Shown: positions 1-4,741 of the stretch, in pieces
Position numbering within the stretch: position 1 is the stretch's first letter
How the letters are laid out: every line of letters begins with the position of its first letter
NCBI GenBank assembly: GCA_025465385.1
Contig: JAODNG010000136.1
Coordinates: forward strand, 1-9,755
Reading direction: 5' to 3'
Length of the DNA: 9,755 nucleotides
DNA from: Pseudonocardiales bacterium
GTDB lineage: Bacteria; Actinomycetota; Actinomycetes; Mycobacteriales; Pseudonocardiaceae
Notes under the pieces: generated by a model
Databases searched by the model: none
Seen by the model: only the letters and a program-made list of their open reading frames with translations
Told to the model about the DNA's origin: nothing
Position numbers and translations under genes: made by a program

Positions 1-197
1 CGTATAAGGCGCAGATTTTCGTGGCCCTACTCGGCAAGCAGTGCAACGTGCGGCCCAACGGCTGGCGGGAGGTGGCCGGCGCCTTCGGAGATGAGGGTGT
101 CTATCGCTCGGTCGCCGACGTGACCGACGCCGACTCGTTGGCCAAGGTCCGAGAGCACAAGCAACAGGTCAAGGCAGCCACAAGGGCGAAAAGATAG
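1..197 (+). CDS. 3' end of an unrecognised gene (partial)
   Basis: An open frame enters from the left edge (first complete codon at 3) and ends at TAG 195-197, giving 64 visible residues. The fragment begins YKAQIFVALLGKQ and has a strongly basic tail ending KAATRAKR. It has no membrane segment or catalytic motif I can name, and I do not recognise the family. Codon use is typical of a GC-rich actinobacterium. The stop codon overlaps the AGGAGG ribosome binding site of the next gene, so the two are probably co-transcribed and translationally coupled. It could instead be a chance open frame, but the coupling to a perfect Shine-Dalgarno argues that it is real. Confidence 0.55.
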   Translation, partial: YKAQIFVALLGKQCNVRPNGWREVAGAFGDEGVYRSVADVTDADSLAKVREHKQQVKAATRAKR

Positions 198-201
198 GAG
201 G
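196..201 (+). promoter_or_regulatory. Perfect AGGAGG ribosome binding site
   Basis: AGGAGG overlaps the TAG stop of the upstream gene and is separated by six bases (TCGAGT) from ATC at 208-210. The spacing is ideal for initiation. It decides the start of the DUF3099 gene even though the codon there is not a standard start. Confidence 0.6.
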
Positions 202-207
202 TCGAGT

Positions 208-579
208 ATCAGATCGGGACGTCAGGACGCGCGGGATCAATCTCAGCACGGCCGCCGACGAGGTGATGCTGCTGTTGTCATCACGGCGGCGGAACCGTCC
301 TACGCCGAGCAGTTCGCTGCCAGACGGCGCAAGTACGCGATTCTGATGTCGGCCCGCATCCCGTGCCTGATTCTTGCTGGCGTCTTCTATCAGACCTGGT
401 GGCTCGCGCTGGCCTTCGTCGTGCTCTCGGTGCCCCTTCCCTGGATGGCGGTGCTCGTCGCCAATGACCGCGCCCCTCGCAAGGCCGAGCAGGTCACTAG
501 GCCGGGTCACGGTCTGGAGCAGGGTGATCTTCGTGGCCGTGAGCTGGAGAGCGGCGATCACCCGATAGTGGAGGGCTGA
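208..579 (+). CDS. DUF3099 membrane protein, probable ATC start
   Basis: This is a small membrane protein of the actinobacterial DUF3099 family, whose function is unknown. Read from 208 it has 123 residues. The family core is VVITAAEPSYAEQ (23-35), a basic stretch RRRK (39-42), then two hydrophobic helices at about 45-62 and 64-85, ending in the characteristic LPWMAVLVAND. The first ATG in frame (346, residue 47) would remove the conserved segment before helix 1, so it is unlikely to be the start. No ATG, GTG or TTG occurs in frame between the upstream stop at 121-123 and 346. A perfect AGGAGG at 196-201 lies six bases before ATC at 208, which I take as the start. The alternatives are a sequencing error or a mutated start. 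The DUF3039 gene follows on the same strand. Confidence 0.7.
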   Translation: MRSGRQDARDQSQHGRRRGDAAVVITAAEPSYAEQFAARRRKYAILMSARIPCLILAGVFYQTWWLALAFVVLSVPLPWMAVLVANDRAPRKAEQVTRPGHGLEQGDLRGRELESGDHPIVEG

Positions 580-587
580 AGGCTCTC

Positions 588-638
588 CTCGTGAGTGGCA
601 TTGAGTGCCATAACACTGTTTGCCACTCACGAGTGGCA
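588..638 (+). promoter_or_regulatory. Nested GAGTGGCA palindromes, candidate operator of the DUF3039 gene
   Basis: Several copies of one octamer are packed in 51 bases. CTCGTGAGTGGCA (588-600) is perfectly inverted as TGCCACTCACGAG (621-633). TGCCACTC (621-628) and GAGTGGCA (631-638) form an 18-base palindrome with a 2-base centre. TGGCA-N5-TGCCA (596-610) forms a second, near-perfect palindrome. The cluster lies between the DUF3099 stop (579) and the preferred DUF3039 start (649), where a promoter is expected. Paired palindromes of this size suggest a dimeric repressor or activator such as a TetR or GntR type, but I cannot name the regulator. The long 13-base stem could also fold as an RNA hairpin. 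Confidence 0.5.
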
Positions 639-648
639 TCATGAGACG

Positions 649-906
649 GTGAGCACGCCGACCCAAACATTGCCTGATGTCGATACCCGCCCTGAGGGGA
701 CCGACGGCACCGGTCACGATACGCCCAAGATGTTCCACTACGTGCGCAAGAACAAGATCGCCGAGAGTGCGGTGATGGGCACGCAGGTGGTCGCCCTGTG
801 TGGCGAGGTGTTCCCGGTGACCCGCGCCGCCAAGCCGGGTTCCCCGGTATGCCCGCAGTGTAAGGAGATTTTCGAGTCGCTACCTGCGGGCGGCGACGCC
901 GGCTGA
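649..906 (+). CDS. DUF3039 small cysteine-containing protein
   Basis: This 85-residue protein belongs to the actinobacterial DUF3039 family, whose function is unknown. The family signature is clear: FHYVRKNKIAESAVMGTQVVALCGEVFPVT, followed by VCPQCKEIFESL near the end. One cysteine sits in ALCGE and two in the CPQC pair, an arrangement that could bind a metal. The frame is open back to GTG 595, but that start lies inside the palindrome cluster and would add an unconserved 18-residue leader. GTG 649 gives MSTPTQTLPDVDTRP, the usual kind of N-terminus for the family, so I prefer it. DUF3099 and DUF3039 genes also adjoin in other actinobacteria; from memory, Rv2709 and Rv2708c of Mycobacterium tuberculosis. 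The gene ends 30 bases before the convergent acyltransferase stop. Confidence 0.85.
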   Translation: MSTPTQTLPDVDTRPEGTDGTGHDTPKMFHYVRKNKIAESAVMGTQVVALCGEVFPVTRAAKPGSPVCPQCKEIFESLPAGGDAG

Positions 907-919
907 CCGACCGCGTCGC
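893..919. terminator. Possible hairpin between convergent genes
   Basis: GCGACGC (893-899) is inverted as GCGTCGC (913-919) around a 13-base loop that itself contains CGG and CCG. It spans the DUF3039 stop and sits before the convergent acyltransferase stop. No T-tract follows on either strand, so it is at best a weak or factor-assisted terminator. GC-rich DNA produces such stems by chance. Confidence 0.2.
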
Positions 920-936
920 GTCACGCTGCCGCACCG

Positions 937-1893
937 TCAGTCTGTCCAGACTTGGCGTGGACCGTCGTCAGCGGGGGGGCGGGTGGCCTCCCAGATCCGG
1001 CGCCACGACGCGACATCGTCGTCCTGCGCGGGTTGGCCGGACGCGGTGGTGGGCAGCGCGCTGTGCGATCCGGTAGGCAGCGCCAGCGAGTCGTCGGCTG
1101 CCGCTCGCAGGGCGCCATACCAGCCAAGATCATCTTCTGCCCACAGTGTGGCGACGGCGCGCACCAGCCTGATGCGGAACTCGGGCACGGTCTCATCTGC
1201 TTCGATGCGCAGCGGTCGGCCGATCCGGACGGAGACCCGCGGCCGGCCCGGCTGCGGCCACCGCCGACCGCGGGGCATCGCGGCGAACGTACCTCGCAGC
1301 GCGATAGGCACTGCCGGTATCCCCTTCATCGAGCACAGTTGCGCGGCACCCAGCTTGAACCCGGTGAGCCAGCCGTCCACCGTGCGGCTGCCCTCCGGGT
1401 AGAGCAACAGGCTCCAGCCGCTGTCGACCAACTCGGCGGCCAGGCTGCGGCCCCGTCGCGCGCGCCGCTCCACAGGGAAGGCGTTGAACAGTAACGTGGT
1501 GGCCGCGGCGACGGTCCGAGAGTCGAAGAAGTAATCAGCGGCGGCCCCGACGGCGAGTTTCCTGGTGATCCGCGTTGGCAGTGCGCCCAGGATCAACGGC
1601 GTATCCAGGTGGCTGGAGTGGTTGGCGACAAAGACTGCCGGGCCACGGACGCTGTCGAGATATTCGCGGCCGTGCACCACCGGCCGGGTCTGGCTCCAGA
1701 TCACCGGCTTGAGCATCGCCTGCTGCAGGGCGCTGCGCAGCGCCACGGCCGCGGCAGTCCGGGCCCACGCGGTGGGGAAGTCATCGCCGTTGTCGGGCTG
1801 TTCCCAGCGCTGCGCCGACCGAGGCACCCGCGACCGGCCCCGCCAGTCCCGGCCGTGGCGCAGCAGCCGAAGATCGTCGCGTAGGCCACTCAT
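937..1893 (-). CDS. PlsC-type lysophospholipid acyltransferase family protein
   Basis: This 318-residue protein resembles 1-acylglycerol-3-phosphate acyltransferases, which move an acyl chain from acyl-CoA or acyl-ACP to a hydroxyl group at the membrane. The family motifs appear in order: NHSSHLD (91-97, the H-x4-D catalytic pair H92 and D97), a motif II-like FPVERR (139-144), YPEGSR (165-170, acceptor phosphate binding) and GIPAVPIALRG (191-201). No clear membrane helix is visible. The roughly 90 residues after the core include a low-complexity Ala/Pro/Asp tail and are longer than in a minimal PlsC. Its ATG overlaps the stop of the larA-like gene as ATGA (1890-1893), so it is the last gene of the operon. 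The acceptor could be a lysophospholipid or the product of the neighbouring enzymes; the sequence does not decide this. Confidence 0.88.
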   Translation of the reverse strand: MSGLRDDLRLLRHGRDWRGRSRVPRSAQRWEQPDNGDDFPTAWARTAAAVALRSALQQAMLKPVIWSQTRPVVHGREYLDSVRGPAVFVANHSSHLDTPLILGALPTRITRKLAVGAAADYFFDSRTVAAATTLLFNAFPVERRARRGRSLAAELVDSGWSLLLYPEGSRTVDGWLTGFKLGAAQLCSMKGIPAVPIALRGTFAAMPRGRRWPQPGRPRVSVRIGRPLRIEADETVPEFRIRLVRAVATLWAEDDLGWYGALRAAADDSLALPTGSHSALPTTASGQPAQDDDVASWRRIWEATRPPADDGPRQVWTD

Positions 1894-3464
1894 CGCACGT
1901 CTGCCAGCACCATCGGCGGGGCGTGCAGGTAGCTGATCTCCGGATTGGCACCGACGGTGTCTCTAGCCAGTTCCAGCGCGTCAGCCAAACTCGACGCGGC
2001 CCGGAATCCTAGCCGCGCTGTGGTCGACCGGTTTCCCCCGACGAAGATCACATCGGCTAGGTGCTGCATCGCGTGCGCGCCCCAGTACCACATGTAGAAC
2101 GGGTGTACGCCGTGGTAAGCGTAACTGGTTCGGTACAAATGGGTGTACCACGGGTCGGTAGCGAACTGCTTTTCGTACTTGGTTTCCAGCATCACCGGGT
2201 CCGTGGTCTCGGCGAGTAGTTCGTAGAAATCAATGTAGCTAGGGTGGTGCACTGGATGGAACTCGTGCGGCATCGGGTGATAGAAGATCGCCACTCCGCC
2301 TTGGCGCACGATCGGCTTGCCTCGGTAGAGGTTGAAGAAATAGCCGAGTCCCAGGGACATCACCAGAATCGGGTTCATGATTGAATTCACGTTGTACGGG
2401 CAGATGTAGGGCAAGCCGAAGATCGCCACGTCGGCCTGCCCTTGCACCTCGGTGAGCTGCTGGTGGTGCACCGCGGCCAGGGTGTGCGGGTGCACCTGGG
2501 TCGGGGCTCCGGCGTGCACCCCGGTGATGCCGTACGGCGCCTCGGTGGCCTGCCAGATCCGCCGCCGCAGCTTGCCGGTGGCCAGGTCGTTGCTTCGCTT
2601 GACCGCCAGGTAACTGGCTTGGTCGGTGAGGTTCCACTCCCACTCGCGGCGGGTGAGGAAACGCAGCGCCGTCGGGAACGGCTCGTTGTTCAATGTGGTC
2701 TCGATGGTGAATACCGGCACCTGGCCGCCGATGACGTCGGCCATCCGGTCGTAAGACTGGTGCATCGCCGAATGAGGGGGATCGTTGAACGAGCGCGAAT
2801 GTCGCAATGTGTGCACATTGTGGTGGTGGCGCAGGCTGGCATAGCTCGCCAATCCCACCGCCACCGACTTGGAGCCGCCATTCATCGCGGTGAGCGTGAT
2901 GTTGACATAGACGATCAGGTCACTTTCGGCGGCCCGGCGGTTGATCTCTACGTCCTCGCCGTGCGGGGTGGTGCCCAGATGCGCGAGATCGTCTGGGTCC
3001 TCGGCGTCGTGATTGCGCAGGTGATCCGGATGGAAGGCGCGAAATACCCGCTCGCCGACGGCACGCTTGAGCTCCGCCGGGGTCATCCGCCGGTGCAGCG
3101 AGTTCGCGGCGATGAGTTCGACGTCGTCCACCCCGGCGGCAGCGGCCAGCTCCAGAACCTGCTCGATCACCCGTTGCCGGATGTCCGGAGTGCGCATCTG
3201 CGGCAGGGGCAGGGACAGATCGTCGAAGACGATCGTCAGCCGCATCCCGCGCCGGAGTAACTGTGGCAGCGGGTCGCTGCCGTGCGGATGCAGCAGGGCG
3301 TGGCGGATCGCGCCCTCGAGGTCGACGATGCCCGGCAGCGACTCCGGCGGGTAGATCACCCGGCTGCCTAGCGGCAAGCGCTCCAGCCGGAACCCCTCGC
3401 CCTCGTGCATCAGCAGCGGCGGAGTCCGCTCGTCGACGTCGAGCACGAAACCTGGTCTGCCCAC
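1890..3464 (-). CDS. Divergent LarA-family (DUF2088) NPN-dependent enzyme
   Basis: This 524-residue protein belongs to the lactate racemase (LarA/DUF2088) superfamily, which uses the nickel-pincer nucleotide to shuttle a hydride at a hydroxy carbon. Lactobacillus plantarum LarA has about 424 residues, so this one is about 100 longer. FDDLSLPLP (80-88) matches the family's first conserved motif, and NSLHRRM has H124 in place of catalytic H108. GGSK (196-199) puts K199 where K184 anchors the cofactor, and RHHHN (212-216) supplies the H200-like nickel ligand. The segment before GGSK reads NITLTAMN, so the second catalytic histidine (H174) seems absent. Histidine is unusually abundant, with 33 residues. 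The GTG start has AGGTGA and AGGAG upstream. The gene is preceded by a 65-base gap and overlaps the acyltransferase gene by four bases. A hydroxy-acid or polyol epimerase or oxidoreductase is likely; the substrate is unknown. Confidence 0.85.
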   Translation of the reverse strand: MGRPGFVLDVDERTPPLLMHEGEGFRLERLPLGSRVIYPPESLPGIVDLEGAIRHALLHPHGSDPLPQLLRRGMRLTIVFDDLSLPLPQMRTPDIRQRVIEQVLELAAAAGVDDVELIAANSLHRRMTPAELKRAVGERVFRAFHPDHLRNHDAEDPDDLAHLGTTPHGEDVEINRRAAESDLIVYVNITLTAMNGGSKSVAVGLASYASLRHHHNVHTLRHSRSFNDPPHSAMHQSYDRMADVIGGQVPVFTIETTLNNEPFPTALRFLTRREWEWNLTDQASYLAVKRSNDLATGKLRRRIWQATEAPYGITGVHAGAPTQVHPHTLAAVHHQQLTEVQGQADVAIFGLPYICPYNVNSIMNPILVMSLGLGYFFNLYRGKPIVRQGGVAIFYHPMPHEFHPVHHPSYIDFYELLAETTDPVMLETKYEKQFATDPWYTHLYRTSYAYHGVHPFYMWYWGAHAMQHLADVIFVGGNRSTTARLGFRAASSLADALELARDTVGANPEISYLHAPPMVLADVR

Positions 3465-3529
3465 ACTCTCACCTGCTCCTGTCCCCGCAGCGCTGCGCTT
3501 CCCGCTGACTCTTAACGCTGACTGCCTCG
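3465..3529 (-). promoter_or_regulatory. Gap before larA-like gene: direct repeats, palindrome, RBS
   Basis: This is the only real gap inside the minus-strand operon. On the plus strand CGCTGACT occurs at 3503-3510 and again at 3516-3523, a tandem repeat with a 13-base period. CGCAGCGCTGCG (3486-3497) is a perfect 12-base palindrome. Reading towards larA on the minus strand, AGGAG (3476-3480) and then AGGTGA precede the GTG start at 3464. The arrangement would suit an internal promoter with an activator site, or an RNA element adjusting expression of the LarA-like protein relative to the cofactor genes. I see no convincing -35/-10 pair. Confidence 0.35.
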
Positions 3530-4741
3530 TTATCCTCGACCGGGGGCGAAGACCACCTTGATGGTGCCCAGCCGGCCGGCTGCAGCCGCGTGATCAAGCG
3601 CGTCGCGCCATTTTTCCAGCGGATACATCGTGTCAACGTAACCGTCCAGCGCCGCTGATGCCGCGAGCGAAATGGCGGCCGGGAAATCACCCTCACTGGG
3701 CTCCTCCCCTGTCGCCGAGGCGTAGGTCCCGACGAGATGCAGCTCCCGGTACCACAGTGGGGTGAGATCCACCCCAGCCGCGGGCATTCCGGATGCCAAC
3801 ACCGTGCCCCCGGCTCGCAGTGACCGCAGCGCCGTGTTCAAACCCGAGGCACCTCCGGTGCACTCGAAGGCCAGGTCCATCCCTCCGAGCAGGTAGCCGT
3901 CGCCGAGTTCGGGCTCGACCAGCAGCGCGCCGGTGCTGCGGCGCAACGTCCGTGCGGTGCTGTCGGTGCCGATGATCTGGGTGGCGCCCAGCTCGCGGGC
4001 CCGGTCGGCTTGGTGGCGGTGTTTGGCGATCACATGAATCTCGCCGGCCGCGGTGAGCTTGCGCAGCGCGAGCAGGGTGAGCAGGCCTACCGTGCCCGCG
4101 CCGATCACCAGCACCGAGGCGCCGGGACTGACCGGTACCCGGCGCGCCGCGTGTACCGCGCAGGCCAACGGCTCCAGCAGGACGGCGATCTGGTCGGGCA
4201 GCGAGTCCGGCACGGGGTGCAGTTGGCTGGCATGGGCGATCATCCGGCGGCTCCAGCCACCTCCGGTGTCGGCGCAGAAGCCGGTCTGTAGCCCTGCAGC
4301 TAGGCGTCCGGTGGTGATGTGGTCGCAACGACTGGTATGCCCGGCCAGGCAAGCCTGGCAGGACGCCACGCCACGCGCCGCGCACCGCAGCACCGGATCG
4401 ATCACTACCCGGCTACCCCGGGGTAGCCCGGGCAGCTCGTCGAGGGTGCGGCCGAGCACCTCATGGCCGGGGACGAACGGCATCGACGTCAATGGCCCGA
4501 GGTAGGGCGAGGATCGGCCAGTGAGCAGGCCGAGATCCGAGCCGCAGATTCCGGACAGCACCGGCTCGATCCGGCTCCAGGACTCATCGGCCGGTACCGG
4601 GTCGGCCTGCTCGACCAGCCGTAGCGGCGCGACGTTGCTGGCCAGCATGCCCGCTAGCCGCCCGCCGGCGCGGCTGCCGCTGACCGCGCGGGCGGCGAAG
4701 TAGCGGCCGGCGGAGCGGTGGTACTGCAGCGCGAGGCTCAC
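3530..4741 (-). CDS. Zinc-dependent medium-chain alcohol dehydrogenase
   Basis: This 403-residue protein is a medium-chain dehydrogenase/reductase of the threonine/sorbitol dehydrogenase type, oxidising a secondary alcohol or reducing the ketone with NAD(P). GICGSD supplies catalytic zinc ligand C66, PGHE gives H93 and E94, and LLEP places E190 at a further ligand position. Four cysteines C120, C128, C131 and C139 form the structural zinc lobe. The Rossmann motif GAGTVG is at 214-219. After the second strand the usual acidic residue is replaced by AKHRH (239-243), which favours NADP over NAD. The N-terminal 50 residues, including an Arg/Ala/Gly-rich stretch, are longer than in most relatives. 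The GTG start overlaps the upstream stop as GTGA (4738-4741). Next to a LarA-like enzyme, it may act on the same hydroxy or keto compound. Confidence 0.9.
   Translation of the reverse strand: MSLALQYHRSAGRYFAARAVSGSRAGGRLAGMLASNVAPLRLVEQADPVPADESWSRIEPVLSGICGSDLGLLTGRSSPYLGPLTSMPFVPGHEVLGRTLDELPGLPRGSRVVIDPVLRCAARGVASCQACLAGHTSRCDHITTGRLAAGLQTGFCADTGGGWSRRMIAHASQLHPVPDSLPDQIAVLLEPLACAVHAARRVPVSPGASVLVIGAGTVGLLTLLALRKLTAAGEIHVIAKHRHQADRARELGATQIIGTDSTARTLRRSTGALLVEPELGDGYLLGGMDLAFECTGGASGLNTALRSLRAGGTVLASGMPAAGVDLTPLWYRELHLVGTYASATGEEPSEGDFPAAISLAASAALDGYVDTMYPLEKWRDALDHAAAAGRLGTIKVVFAPGRG

Noticed and set aside
588..638. CIRCE element for HrcA
   Set aside because: CIRCE is TTAGCACTC-N9-GAGTGCTAA. 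Here the arms are TGCCACTC/GAGTGGCA with a 2-base spacer, so only the GAGTG core is shared.
595..648. Longer DUF3039 protein starting at GTG 595
   Set aside because: The added 18 residues are encoded by the palindrome cluster and are not family-like; GTG 649 gives the typical MSTPTQTLPD start.
1..906. Integrated plasmid or mobile element at the left edge
   Set aside because: No integrase, transposase, attachment repeat or tRNA is visible, and the DUF3099/DUF3039 pair is typical chromosomal core of actinobacteria.
939..952. AGTCTG-TC-CAGACT hairpin as a terminator
   Set aside because: It lies within the acyltransferase coding end, its loop is only two bases and no T-tract follows.
2442..3260. 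Plus-strand 272-residue open frame inside the larA-like gene
   Set aside because: It is the antisense shadow of a gene with clear DUF2088 motifs; its own translation shows no domain.
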